From the NCBI RefSeq assembly GCF_019967995.1, contig NZ_CP065377.1, positions 1,488,001-1,552,000 on the forward strand: DNA of 64,000 bases, given 5' to 3'. Of this stretch, positions 54,330 to 63,977 are shown piece after piece. The stretch comes from Faecalibacterium prausnitzii (GTDB taxonomy: Bacteria; Bacillota; Clostridia; Oscillospirales; Ruminococcaceae). The stretch's first letter is position 1, and each line of letters opens with the position of its first letter. The position numbers and the translations under genes were made by a program. The notes below the pieces were generated by a model that saw only the letters and a program-made list of their open reading frames with translations, did not search any database and was not told the origin of the DNA.

Positions 54330-55892
54330 ATGGACTATCAGAAACACAATTTCAGGTCAGGGCAGCGCCTTTATGCTTCCCAGCTCAATGGCATGGACGA
54401 CGCCATCCTTGAGCTTGCAGAAGAGATGAAGAATGCCGGTGGTCTTTCGATTGGCACGGTGACCACCGGTGCACAGGCCGCAGCAAGTATTCAGGATGGT
54501 AAACTGAACCTTGTGTTTCCCGTGACGAACATGGGCGGCGGAAGCGGCATCTCGGATGCAGCAAAGCGTTACATTCTGGCCCTGTTTGAGAATGCCGCCT
54601 ACAAAAACGGCACGATGCAGGCGACCTACAATGCTCTGAAAGCAGAATGGGGGATGGGGTCCGGAACTACCGTCACGCCCAGCCAGCCGGGAACACCGGA
54701 TACCCCCAGCGATACGCTGCCGACTCCGCTCTATAAGCTGGCCGCGCAGAAGACCTTTGTACAATCCAAGAAAGAGTTCATTGACACTGGGCTGAAGCTG
54801 TTCGAAACCGTGAACGATGCCATGGAGCTGACATTGCTTGCGACGTTCTCGGTCGCGGCGGGTACATACACCGGCAGCTCTCCGGCTGTGCTGTTCGACT
54901 GCTTCAATGGTGGTGGCAACGATCAGCGCGGTGTCCTGGGTTGCACCTGGGACAAAGGCAATTTCGGTGTCAACGTCTATCATTCTTCCGGCGTATCGAA
55001 TACTCTGGTGGACAACACCAAGCTGCAGCTGGCCATTCAGATCAAGGGCGGCACATACCGCATGACCCAGAACGGAACATTTGGGGCCTGGAACAGCATC
55101 TCGAATTACGGGACCGGCAAGACAGTCTCCAAGAGCCTGCTCATCGGCGCTTCGTGGACCGACGCCAACGACGTCGAAGTCGCTGGCAAGTCCCGTTTCT
55201 TTGTCGGTACGGTGTACGACTTCCAGGTATATAACAAGGTGCTGACGGATACGCAGGTCAAGACCCTGCTGGCGGAAGGACTTGGTGGCAGCACTGTCAC
55301 GCCCAGTCAGCCGGATACCCCCAGCAACGGCCTGCCGACGCCGCGCTATAAACTGGCCGCGCAGAAGACTTTTGTACCGGCCAACAAAGAATTTATCGAC
55401 ACTGGGATCAAGCCGTTCGCAGCCATCGACACCGGCATGAATCTGACGGTGTACTCAACCTTTACGGTGGCTGACAGTGCAGTTAATACGGTGACAGTTT
55501 TACTTGATTGCTTCAGCGATCTCACCAACGATCAGAGAGGCATCATGGCTGCAACATGGACCAACGGAACCGTGGGCATGAACATGTTCACCTATGGCAG
55601 TCACTTTGTCAAGATCGAATCCGGGAAGAAACTGAAGTTTCTGCTCCAGATCAAGGGAACGCAGTTCCGGTTCCTGTCGTACGGTTCCATGACCGAATGG
55701 AAGAACATCCCGAACTATGCCGCGAACAAGACCGTAGATCGTTCGCTGATCCTTGGTGCTTCGTGGACCGCCAGCTCAGGCGAAACTACGGACGGCAAGG
55801 CACGTTTCTTCAATGGCACGGTGTACGACTTCCAGGTATTCGACACGGCGCTGACCGATGCACAGATCACGACCCTGATGGAGGCAAACTGA
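54330..55892 (+). CDS. Tail fibre with two LamG/concanavalin-like domains
   Basis: 520 residues from ATG 54330 (GAGAGG). The N-terminus GQRLYASQLNGMDDAIL is the usual attachment motif. ISDAAKRYILALFENAAYK is a common fibre shaft segment. Two tandem lectin-like domains (about 145-310 and 340-518) share KLAAQKTFV...KEFIDTG, LLDCF/LFDCF, DQRG, LLIGASWT and GTVYDFQV. Short Pro/Thr linkers with VTPSQP precede each. It would bind a cell-surface glycan. Confidence 0.8.
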   Translation: MDYQKHNFRSGQRLYASQLNGMDDAILELAEEMKNAGGLSIGTVTTGAQAAASIQDGKLNLVFPVTNMGGGSGISDAAKRYILALFENAAYKNGTMQATYNALKAEWGMGSGTTVTPSQPGTPDTPSDTLPTPLYKLAAQKTFVQSKKEFIDTGLKLFETVNDAMELTLLATFSVAAGTYTGSSPAVLFDCFNGGGNDQRGVLGCTWDKGNFGVNVYHSSGVSNTLVDNTKLQLAIQIKGGTYRMTQNGTFGAWNSISNYGTGKTVSKSLLIGASWTDANDVEVAGKSRFFVGTVYDFQVYNKVLTDTQVKTLLAEGLGGSTVTPSQPDTPSNGLPTPRYKLAAQKTFVPANKEFIDTGIKPFAAIDTGMNLTVYSTFTVADSAVNTVTVLLDCFSDLTNDQRGIMAATWTNGTVGMNMFTYGSHFVKIESGKKLKFLLQIKGTQFRFLSYGSMTEWKNIPNYAANKTVDRSLILGASWTASSGETTDGKARFFNGTVYDFQVFDTALTDAQITTLMEAN

Positions 55893-55893
55893 T

Positions 55894-56949
55894 ATGGTAT
55901 ACGACCTGAATGGCACCACCCTGAGCACAGGCGGCGGCAGCGGGATGCTGAACGTGCTGGACTATGGCTTCAAGGGAGACGGCACCACCGACAACCTGGC
56001 CGCATTCAACGATCTGGTGGCCGCGCGCCCCGGCGAAACGCTGTATTTCCCGAAGGGTGTGTATGCGTTTTCCGGCAAGCTGGTGCTCGACCTCTGCTAC
56101 ATGGTGCTCGACAACGCTGAGTTGAAGTGCACGGCGGCCACCAAAGTGAACCGCTTTATCGAGATCCGCGGCAAGATGACCCCGCCTGAAACGCCCCAAC
56201 AGGACATGTTCATCCGGGGCAACGGTAAAGTCAACGCGAACTTCAAGGCAGACGACTGCATCGCCGTGGCACGGCAGAAATGCACCCTGATCGACCACAT
56301 CTCCATCCAAAACTTCCAGCGGTACGGCATCTGCGGCAAATTCAACGACGCTTCGATGACCAACAGCGACGGCCAGACGGAAGGCAACCTCTCGTATGAG
56401 CTGATGGTGCGCAACTGTCTGATCGAGACGTCGCTGATCTATCCGGATGCAGTGGGCATTTACGACACCGGCGACTCCATGTACACCGATATCGTCATCA
56501 TGAACGTGAAGACGGCGCTCTCGTGCAGCGGCAGCAGCATCTTTCACAACGTTCACGCCTGGTGCTTCGATTTCAATTACAGCGACAACGACACCAAGAA
56601 GGCCCTGCTGGAGAACACGGTCTTTGCGTACATTCGCGTGAATGGTCCCCGCTTCTCGGACTGCTACTGCGACACCTACCAGAGAGGATTCAAATTCTAC
56701 GACGGGCGGACCCTTGCCTATATCACGAACTTCAGATGGTATATTGCTGCTGAAACCTGGCCCACCGGCCTGACGGCCTATGTCTTCCCGGCCAACCCGA
56801 CCGGGCAGGCAATGTACAAGGTCTTTGGCGCGGACATCAACGGTTCGGGCGTGACCAAGTTCAGCGATGTGGACCTGAGCAAGCAGACGAACTGCCGCTG
56901 GTACGGCATCGTGCACAACCTGAGCGACGCGCCAAGCACGCTGCAATAA
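55894..56949 (+). CDS. Tailspike with pectate-lyase-like beta-helix
   Basis: 351 residues. LNVLDYGFKGDGTTDNLAAF and GETLYFPKGVYAFSG are the entry motif of the pectate lyase 3 superfamily. The following repeats of short strands (residues 60-330) fit a right-handed beta-helix. It may degrade or bind capsule or cell wall polysaccharide. It lies one base after the fibre gene. Confidence 0.82.
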   Translation: MVYDLNGTTLSTGGGSGMLNVLDYGFKGDGTTDNLAAFNDLVAARPGETLYFPKGVYAFSGKLVLDLCYMVLDNAELKCTAATKVNRFIEIRGKMTPPETPQQDMFIRGNGKVNANFKADDCIAVARQKCTLIDHISIQNFQRYGICGKFNDASMTNSDGQTEGNLSYELMVRNCLIETSLIYPDAVGIYDTGDSMYTDIVIMNVKTALSCSGSSIFHNVHAWCFDFNYSDNDTKKALLENTVFAYIRVNGPRFSDCYCDTYQRGFKFYDGRTLAYITNFRWYIAAETWPTGLTAYVFPANPTGQAMYKVFGADINGSGVTKFSDVDLSKQTNCRWYGIVHNLSDAPSTLQ

Positions 56950-56965
56950 CGAAGGAGCATAAATC

Positions 56966-58711
56966 ATGGCACTCTCGAACACGGCCACGCCGATCTACTA
57001 CGGCCGCTTTCGGGAGGCCGTGATGCGTGGCGAGATCCCGGTCTGCCGGGAAATCTCCATGGAGATGAACCGGATCGACGACCTGATCGCAAACCCTGGC
57101 ATCTGGTACGATGACAAGGCAGTGAACGGCTTTATCGCATTCTGCGAGGACGAGCTGACCCTGACCGACGGCACCGATGTGAAGATGCTGGAGAGCTTCA
57201 AGCTGTGGGCGGAGGAGATCTTCGGCTGGTATTACTTCGTGGAGCGGAGCGTCTTTGTGCCAAACGAGCATGGCGCGGGCGGGCACTACGAGACCCGGCG
57301 CATCAAGAAACGGCTGGTGACGAAGCAGTATCTCATCATCACCCGTTCGGCGGCAAAGACAATGTATCTGGAGTTTTTGCAGGCCTATTTCCTGACGGCA
57401 TACACCACGACGACCCAGCAGCTGACGACCGCCCCGACCATGAAACAGGCCGAAGAGGTGCTGGCCCCGATGCGCACCGCGCTGGCGCGGGCAAAGGGCC
57501 CGGTGCTGAAGTTCATGACCGAAGGCAGTTTGCAGAACACGACAGGCTCGAAGGCCGACCGCGTCAAGATGGCCAGCACAAAGAAGGGCATCGAGAACTT
57601 CCTGACGAACAGCCTGCTGGAAGTGCGCCCGATGACCATTGAGAAATTGCAGGGACGGCGCGACACAGTGGCGACCGTGGACGAGTGGCTCTCGTGTGAC
57701 ATCCGGGAAGACCCCATCGGCGCCATCGAGCAGGGCGCGGCCAAGAACGAGAACTATCTCATCGTGGCGGCAAGCTCGGAAGGCACCGTGCGTAACGGCT
57801 GCGGCGATGACATCAAAATGGAGTTGATGCAGATCCTGAAAGGGGAGTACATCAACCCGCATGTGAGCATCTGGTACTACAAGCTGGACTCCCTCGACGA
57901 GGTGGGGCAGCCGGAGATGTGGCTGAAGGCAAACCCGAATCTGGGCAAGACTGTGAGCTACGAGACCTACCAGCTGGATGTGGAGCGCGCCGAGAAATCG
58001 CCCAGCGCCCGGAACGACATTCTGGCGAAGCGGTTCAACCTGCCGATGGAAGGGTACACCTATTTCTTCCCTTACGAGGAGACGCTGTGCCACCGCCACC
58101 GGAATTACTGGCAGATGCCCTGCGCGATGGGAGCAGACCTTTCGATGGGTGATGACTTCTGTTCGTTCACCTTCCTGTTCCCGCTGTCGAACGGATATTT
58201 CGGCGTGAAAACGCGGGACTATATCACGAGCTACACCCTGAGCCAACTGCCGATGAGCCGCCGGAACCAATACGAGGAGTTCATGAACGAAGGGACACTG
58301 TTCGTATTTGACGGTACGGTGCTGGACATGATGCAGGTCTACGACGATCTGGACCGGTTCATCCAGGAGAACGAGTACGACGTGCGGGCCTTTGGTTACG
58401 ACCCCTATAACGCGAAGGAATTCGTGGAGCGGTGGGCGCTGGAGAACGGCAGCTTTGGCATCACCAAGGTGATCCAGGGCGCAAAGACAGAAAGCGTGCC
58501 GCTTGGGGAACTGAAGAAGCTGAGCGAACAGCGGAAACTGGTCTTTGACGAAAAACTGATGCAGTTTGCCATGGGAAATTGCATCACACTGGTGGACACG
58601 AACGGAAACCGGAAACTGTACAAGCAGCGGCAGGACCAGAAGATCGACGCCGTAGCGGCCATGATGGACGCCTATGTGGCTTGGAAACTGAACCGGGATG
58701 CGTTTGAGTGA
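56966..58711 (+). CDS. terL: Large terminase subunit
   Basis: 581 residues. The ATPase part has a deviant Walker A TRSAAKTM (about 117-124; no glycine-rich loop, as often in HK97-type TerL) and Walker B VATVDEW (about 236-242). The nuclease part begins with GADLSMGDDFCSF (about 393-405), with the second Asp in AFGYDPYNAK and the third in KIDAVAAMMDA near the end. It cuts and packages DNA. AAGGAGC before the ATG. Confidence 0.93.
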   Translation: MALSNTATPIYYGRFREAVMRGEIPVCREISMEMNRIDDLIANPGIWYDDKAVNGFIAFCEDELTLTDGTDVKMLESFKLWAEEIFGWYYFVERSVFVPNEHGAGGHYETRRIKKRLVTKQYLIITRSAAKTMYLEFLQAYFLTAYTTTTQQLTTAPTMKQAEEVLAPMRTALARAKGPVLKFMTEGSLQNTTGSKADRVKMASTKKGIENFLTNSLLEVRPMTIEKLQGRRDTVATVDEWLSCDIREDPIGAIEQGAAKNENYLIVAASSEGTVRNGCGDDIKMELMQILKGEYINPHVSIWYYKLDSLDEVGQPEMWLKANPNLGKTVSYETYQLDVERAEKSPSARNDILAKRFNLPMEGYTYFFPYEETLCHRHRNYWQMPCAMGADLSMGDDFCSFTFLFPLSNGYFGVKTRDYITSYTLSQLPMSRRNQYEEFMNEGTLFVFDGTVLDMMQVYDDLDRFIQENEYDVRAFGYDPYNAKEFVERWALENGSFGITKVIQGAKTESVPLGELKKLSEQRKLVFDEKLMQFAMGNCITLVDTNGNRKLYKQRQDQKIDAVAAMMDAYVAWKLNRDAFE

Positions 58712-59230
58712 TCAATCATCGCCGCTATCCCAATCGTAATTCTTTGCGTGACATCTGCGGCAAGTCCAGTAACCATATTCATTATCGTCGTCTTCCCATG
58801 GCATGGTATAGAAAGCGTCATCGAGAGATGCACCGCAAGTTCGACAGCAGCCATTGAGGGAATAATCGTCTTCCTCATCATAGTCAGAGTCATCATAGCT
58901 ATCTCCTGATTGGATAGGAACGCTAGACTCCTCTGGATCAGATGAAGCGGCAGAGTCGATAGCGGTTGTGTTTTCGTCGGGCCGATGGAGTAGATAAGCT
59001 ACTCCGGCGACAGCCACAATAGTACCTACAGCTTTCACTGTTTTTAGGATTTTAGGATGTTTTACCGAAAAATCGTTGTATTTGATTTTGGCTTTGCCCC
59101 AAATTCCGAATTCGGAAGGATCGTATTCAACGCCAAATGATTCACCACATTTTTTACAGGTGATGGTGAATGGCATGCTTTTAGGGATATCAATGGGCGA
59201 ACCACAATTAGGACAAACAACAATTTCCAT
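58712..59230 (-). CDS. Zinc-ribbon membrane protein, probable moron
   Basis: 172 residues. CPNCGSP...CKKCGES (about 6-31) is a zinc ribbon. A membrane helix (VGTIVAVAGVAYLL) lies near 67-80, a strongly acidic stretch follows, and a second four-Cys site is CRTCGAS...CRRCHAK. It lies opposite to all structural genes, has its own sigma-A promoter and ends base-to-base with the terminase stop. These are signs of a gene expressed in the lysogen. Function unknown. Confidence 0.75.
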   Translation of the reverse strand: MEIVVCPNCGSPIDIPKSMPFTITCKKCGESFGVEYDPSEFGIWGKAKIKYNDFSVKHPKILKTVKAVGTIVAVAGVAYLLHRPDENTTAIDSAASSDPEESSVPIQSGDSYDDSDYDEEDDYSLNGCCRTCGASLDDAFYTMPWEDDDNEYGYWTCRRCHAKNYDWDSGDD

Positions 59231-59268
59231 AAGAACTCCTCTTCGTCGAAAAAATAATCGTCAAGAAG

Positions 59269-59297
59269 AGTATAGCACAGCAGTCAGACATTGTAAA
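59269..59297 (-). promoter_or_regulatory. Sigma-A promoter of the moron
   Basis: On the - strand TTTACA (59297-59292), 17 bp, TATACT (59274-59269). A GAAGAGGAG ribosome site follows before the ATG. Confidence 0.85.
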
Positions 59298-59321
59298 ACG
59301 TAAAAGAGGTGAAACGAAAAG

Positions 59322-59933
59322 TTGGATTACTACGGAAATAATGACTGGTGGGATTATATTGAGCATGGGTGGTTCGGCAGCAGCCAGAAGGGCAGTGCGA
59401 AGGGAAACCATAAATATTACATGCGTGTATCAGCTGGAACGAAGAATGGAAAGAACATATATCGTTATTTCTATTCCAAGGCGGACTACGAAGCTTATAT
59501 CCGCAGTGGAAAGAAAAAACTGACTGGAGCATACCGGCTGGAACATCACCCCAACGGCAGGACAGCGCATGTCGCAACGGAGCAGTATGTCGATATGGAC
59601 GGGCAGACAAAGCTCCGGAAAAAGTATATCTCTGCTGAAGAAGCGGATAAATTGCTGGATGACAAATACCGCAGAGAACGCGCTTTGAAAGAGACGCCGA
59701 AGGAAAAGAAAAAGCGCATGAAGCAAGCCAAGAAACGCTACAACAAGAAGATGTCCGCAACGCGGCGCAAGATCGCTGTGCAGAAAGGTATGCAGACGGT
59801 TGCCCGATTCATGGGTAAGCAGATGGACTTTAAGAAAAAGCCGAGCGACAAAACCGAGAAAAAAGCATACCGGGAGGCCGGGTGGCACAAGAGCTTGTTT
59901 GTTCCGGGGGCTTATACGCGGAAGGCAAAGTGA
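59322..59933 (+). CDS. Basic phage structural-region protein
   Basis: 203 residues from TTG 59322 (AGAGGTGA 10 bases upstream). YYMRVSAGTKNGKNIYRYFYSKADYEAYI recurs in clostridial phage virion proteins as I recall (here broken into YYMRVSAGTKNG and IYRYFYSKADYEAYI). Then come a charged coil and a very basic C-terminal region (KEKKKRMKQAKKRYNKKM). It may bind DNA inside the head. Confidence 0.55.
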   Translation: MDYYGNNDWWDYIEHGWFGSSQKGSAKGNHKYYMRVSAGTKNGKNIYRYFYSKADYEAYIRSGKKKLTGAYRLEHHPNGRTAHVATEQYVDMDGQTKLRKKYISAEEADKLLDDKYRRERALKETPKEKKKRMKQAKKRYNKKMSATRRKIAVQKGMQTVARFMGKQMDFKKKPSDKTEKKAYREAGWHKSLFVPGAYTRKAK

Positions 59934-59948
59934 GGTGAAAAGCGGGAA

Positions 59949-60524
59949 ATGTGGAGATATGACGATGGCGCGCTATACCACTGGGGTATCAAAGGCATGA
60001 AGTGGGGCGTGCGGCGGTACCAGAACAAGGACGGCACCCTGACGGCCGCAGGCAAAAAGCACTACGCCGGAGATGGGAACGCCGGTTCAGAAGATGAACC
60101 GAAGGTGGAATATGCACCGAAACGTTCCGGCCGGAATGCAGAGGATTACTCCGACGAGGAGCTGCGAAGCCGCATCAACCGGCTCCAGATGGAGAAGCAG
60201 TACCGCGATCTGCAAGGTCAGACAAACATCCGCGCCGATGACCCGAACAAGGAATTGAAAGCCGAGAAAGAGCGGCTCCAGCTCCAGAAGGACGTGAAGC
60301 AGCTGCGGAATGACGTGTACGGCGGGCAGAGCTTTGTGAAAAGCGTAATGAAAGATGCCTCGAAACAGTTTCTGACCAAGGCAGTTTCTGGTGCGATGAG
60401 CTACAGTGCCAAGCAGTTCATCACGAAAGAGCTGAAGAACCCGGAACTGGCGAACGCGATCGTGAGCGGAGGCGCCAGCGGCGGACAGCAGCAGAAGAAA
60501 GACGACGAGAAGAAAGATAACTGA
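59949..60524 (+). CDS. Virion protein with HWGIKGMKWGVRRYQ motif
   Basis: 191 residues. LYHWGIKGMKWGVRRYQNKDG near the N-terminus (LYHWGIKGMKWGV then RRYQNKDG) is a hallmark of a phage structural protein group in Clostridia, often fused to MuF-like parts. A long coiled coil (about 70-125) follows. Likely inside the capsid or on the portal. The exact role is unknown. Confidence 0.65.
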   Translation: MWRYDDGALYHWGIKGMKWGVRRYQNKDGTLTAAGKKHYAGDGNAGSEDEPKVEYAPKRSGRNAEDYSDEELRSRINRLQMEKQYRDLQGQTNIRADDPNKELKAEKERLQLQKDVKQLRNDVYGGQSFVKSVMKDASKQFLTKAVSGAMSYSAKQFITKELKNPELANAIVSGGASGGQQQKKDDEKKDN

Positions 60525-60541
60525 CCGGGAGGAAAATCAAA

Positions 60542-61786
60542 ATGGCGCAGACATTTGGCTCCAGGCTGAAGCGGGCCTGGAATGCCTTTACGAACCGGGA
60601 CCCTCCCGGAAAGAGTTCCTACGGCGGAGGATACAGTTACCGGCCTGACCGGGTGCGGCTGAACCGCGGGAACGACCGGACCATCCTGACTGCGATCTAC
60701 ACCCGCATTGCAATGGATGCGGCCAGCATCACCATCAACCATGTAAGGCTCGATGAAAACGGACGCTATGACGAGACCGTTGATTCGGGCCTTAATTCAT
60801 GCCTGAATCTATCCGGCAACAAAGACCAGACAGGACGTGCTTTGCGGTATGACCTGTTTCTTTCGGTGCTGGACGAAGGCGCGGTGGCGCTGGTGCCGGT
60901 GGACGTTGACACCGACCCGAAGACCGGAGACGTGACGATCGAATCCATGCGGGTGGGCAAGATCAAGGAATGGTACCCCGACGACGTGCGGCTGGAAGTG
61001 TACAACGACCGGACCGGACAGCGGGAGGAATTGACCCTGCCGAAAGCGCAGGTGGCCATCATCGAGAACCCGTTCTATGCTGTGATGAACGAGCCGAACG
61101 GCACCGTTCAGCGGCTCATCCGGAAACTGAACCTGATGGACGTGGTGGATGACCAGCTGGGCAGCGGCAAGCTCGACCTCATCATCCAGCTGCCTTACAT
61201 CGTCAGGAGCGAAGCCCGGAAGAAACAGGCCGAAGACCGCCGCGCCGAGATCGAACGGCAGCTGGCGGGAAGCAAATACGGCATCGCGTACACCGACGGC
61301 ACGGAACACATCACACAGTTGAACCGCAGTCTCGAAAACAACCTTCTGAAGACCGTGGAATACCTGACGAACATGGCATACAGTCAGTTGGGCATTACAC
61401 CGGAGATCATGAATGGTACGGCGAACGACACTGTGATGACCAACTACGAGAACCGGACCATTGAACCGTTGGTGGCGGCTGCCGTAGACGAGCTGAAGCG
61501 GAAGTTTCTGACCGAGGAAGCGCGGGCGAACGGCGAATCCGTGCTCTATTTCCGCGACCCGTTCAAGCTGGCCCCGGTGAGCATGGTGGCCGAGATGGCG
61601 GACAAGTTCACCCGCAACGAGATCATGACGAGCAACGAGTTCCGGCAGATCATCGGCATGAAGCCCTCGAAAGACCCGAATGCGGACAGACTGCGGAATG
61701 CGAACATCTCGCAGCCGAACGACGGCGGGGCGCCGGACCCGGTGGCAGCCGGGCGGGACACCGTGGAGCGGCTGGTGAATGGGTAG
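60542..61786 (+). CDS. Portal protein (HK97 type)
   Basis: 414 residues. TAIYTRIAMDAASITINHVR, the stem region LIRKLNLMDVVDDQLGSGKL, the clip and the C-terminal TVEYLTNMAYSQLGITPEIM and FTRNEIMTSNEFRQIIGMKPS are typical of phage portal proteins. It forms the DNA gate at one capsid vertex. GGGAGGAAA before the ATG. Confidence 0.9.
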   Translation: MAQTFGSRLKRAWNAFTNRDPPGKSSYGGGYSYRPDRVRLNRGNDRTILTAIYTRIAMDAASITINHVRLDENGRYDETVDSGLNSCLNLSGNKDQTGRALRYDLFLSVLDEGAVALVPVDVDTDPKTGDVTIESMRVGKIKEWYPDDVRLEVYNDRTGQREELTLPKAQVAIIENPFYAVMNEPNGTVQRLIRKLNLMDVVDDQLGSGKLDLIIQLPYIVRSEARKKQAEDRRAEIERQLAGSKYGIAYTDGTEHITQLNRSLENNLLKTVEYLTNMAYSQLGITPEIMNGTANDTVMTNYENRTIEPLVAAAVDELKRKFLTEEARANGESVLYFRDPFKLAPVSMVAEMADKFTRNEIMTSNEFRQIIGMKPSKDPNADRLRNANISQPNDGGAPDPVAAGRDTVERLVNG

Positions 61787-61807
61787 AAAGGAGAAACATT
61801 TTTCAAA

Positions 61808-63562
61808 ATGGTGAAGTTTGACTATGATTGCAGCGGCTGGGCGACGAAAGCGAACACCCGCTGTTACGACGGGCTGACCATTGCGCAGGATGCGTTCAAG
61901 GAATGCGACGGTAAGGTGGTGCCGATGGTCTACAACCACGACCACAGCGACATCGGCAATGTGATCGGCAAATGCCTGCTGGAGAACCGGCCGGGCGGCG
62001 TGTATGCCTACGCGAAGTTCAACGACACCGAGGCAGGCAAGACCGCCCGTGCCTGCGTGGAAAGCGGCGACATGAACGCCTTTTCCATCTTCGCAAACGG
62101 TGTGCAGAAGGTGGGCAAGACCGTGAAGCATGGCTTCATCCGGGAAGTGAGCCTCGTGCTGGCAGGCTGCAACCCCGGCGCACTCATCGACGAGGTGATC
62201 AAGCACAGCGCCGACGAGGACTACGAGGGCGGAGAGGCCTTCATCTACAACGACGAAGGTCTGAGCCTGACCCACGGCATGGACCCGGATGGCAACCCGC
62301 TGGAGGAACTGGCCCACGGCGGAGACAACGCAAAACAGGAGGAAGCCAAAATGTCGGACGAAAAGAAAGACGGTAAGACGCTCGAACAAGTCTATAACAG
62401 CATGACCGACGAGCAGAAGGAATGCTGCCACGCCCTCGTGGGACTGGCCCTGGAGGAGAACGGCGGCGAAGACGACGGTGAGGAGGATGAAACCGTGAAG
62501 CAGAATGTTTTTGACAAGGACACCCGCGCAACTGTGCTCCAGCACAACATGGAAGAGATCAACGGCATCATCAAGGGCGCCAAGAGCCACGGTACGCTGA
62601 AGCAGGCCTTTGAGGACGCTGGCATTGACACCGATGAACTGGCCCACAGCATCGACAACATCGACTGGCTGTTCCCGGATGACCACCTGCTCGACAACAC
62701 GCCCCGCATCATCGAGAAGCCGGATGACTGGGTGAGCAAGGTGATGGGCGGTGTGCATCACATCCCCTTCAGCCGCTTTAAGAGCCAGTTTGCTGACCTG
62801 ACCGAGGATGAGGCTCGTGCCAAGGGCTACATCAAGGGCAACTTCAAGAAGGAAGAGGTCTTCGGCCTGCTGCGCCGCTCCACCAGCCCCACCACCGTCT
62901 ACAAGAAGCAGAAGCTGGACCGCGACGACGTGATCGACATCACCGGCTTTGACGTGGTCTCCTGGCTGAAGAGCGAGATGCGCTACAAGCTGAACCGGGA
63001 ACTGGCCCTGAGCTACCTTCTGGGCGACGGCCGCCCCGCAGGCAGCGAGGACAAGATCGACGAGAACTGCATCCGCCCCGTCGTGAACGATGCGGACCTG
63101 TTCACCATCAAGATTCAGGTCTCCACTGCCGGTCTGACCAAGATCGAGGATAAGATGCAGGCTACCATCAAGCAGATCCTGCGCAGCCGCAAGAACTACC
63201 GTGGCTCCGGCACCCCGACCTTCTTCACCACCGAGGACATCCTGACTGAGATGCTGCTGCTGGAAGATGGCATCGGCCACCCGCTGTATGCAGACACTGC
63301 TGCTCTGGCCCGCAAGCTGCGCGTGAAGGAGATCGTAACCATCCCTGAGATGGAGGGCCGCACCGGCGCCAAGGGTGGCGAGCTGATCGGCGTGATCGTG
63401 AACCTGGCCGACTACACCGTGGGTGCCGACAAGGGCGGTGCGGTTGCGATGTTCGACGACTTCGACATCGATTACAACGCCCAGAAGTACCTGATCGAGA
63501 CCCGCTGCTCCGGCGCACTGGCGGTGCCCTTTAGCGCGATGGCCATCGAGTTTGCTGCGTAA
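61808..63562 (+). CDS. Prohead protease fused to major capsid protein
   Basis: 584 residues. The first about 155 residues are an S78 prohead protease: YNHDHSDIGNVIGK with the catalytic His (about 38), MNAFSIFANG with Ser (about 95) and REVSLVLAGCNPGALI. A linker/delta domain (about 160-290) with acidic helices follows. The HK97 fold runs from about 300 (PRIIEKPDDWVSKVM) to the end. After self-cleavage the capsid part would assemble. The reading frame is continuous, so this is a genuine fusion. Confidence 0.9.
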   Translation: MVKFDYDCSGWATKANTRCYDGLTIAQDAFKECDGKVVPMVYNHDHSDIGNVIGKCLLENRPGGVYAYAKFNDTEAGKTARACVESGDMNAFSIFANGVQKVGKTVKHGFIREVSLVLAGCNPGALIDEVIKHSADEDYEGGEAFIYNDEGLSLTHGMDPDGNPLEELAHGGDNAKQEEAKMSDEKKDGKTLEQVYNSMTDEQKECCHALVGLALEENGGEDDGEEDETVKQNVFDKDTRATVLQHNMEEINGIIKGAKSHGTLKQAFEDAGIDTDELAHSIDNIDWLFPDDHLLDNTPRIIEKPDDWVSKVMGGVHHIPFSRFKSQFADLTEDEARAKGYIKGNFKKEEVFGLLRRSTSPTTVYKKQKLDRDDVIDITGFDVVSWLKSEMRYKLNRELALSYLLGDGRPAGSEDKIDENCIRPVVNDADLFTIKIQVSTAGLTKIEDKMQATIKQILRSRKNYRGSGTPTFFTTEDILTEMLLLEDGIGHPLYADTAALARKLRVKEIVTIPEMEGRTGAKGGELIGVIVNLADYTVGADKGGAVAMFDDFDIDYNAQKYLIETRCSGALAVPFSAMAIEFAA

Positions 63563-63631
63563 AACCGCAGCGAGACGGAGAGGGTTTACGCCGGGCCCTG
63601 CGACAGAGGGCAGGCAGAAAGGAATTGAGTT

Positions 63632-63901
63632 ATGCTGAAAACCATTTATGAGACCGGTTATGACCTGCATGTGGCAAACTACGTTGCCTACCTGCACACC
63701 GACAAGAAGCTGTATGAGGATGAGGCGCACAAGACCCAGGCAAAGAAGGCCGACGTGGAGAAGGCGTTCAAGCTGGGCCGCCTGCTCGTCATGGGTGCGG
63801 ACAAGACCTACCTGCCGGTGGCACTGCTGGCGGCCGGTGTGGTCGTGACCGACGGCACCACCGCTGTGACCTGCACCGCCGCAGATGCCGACCCGGCCTG
63901 A
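63632..63901 (+). CDS. Small capsid-associated protein, possible decoration protein
   Basis: 89 residues directly after the capsid gene. TIYETGYDLHVANYVAYLH, KAFKLGRLLVMGADKTYLPVA and an Ala/Thr-rich end. The position and size suggest a head decoration protein. The sequence alone does not prove it. AAAGGAAT before the ATG. Confidence 0.55.
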   Translation: MLKTIYETGYDLHVANYVAYLHTDKKLYEDEAHKTQAKKADVEKAFKLGRLLVMGADKTYLPVALLAAGVVVTDGTTAVTCTAADADPA

Positions 63902-63977
63902 AGGCCCGCCGTTCTGGACGAGGCAGTGCTCGACCGGACGGTGCTGTGCTGAACGATTCAAAATGGAGTGAAATGCA

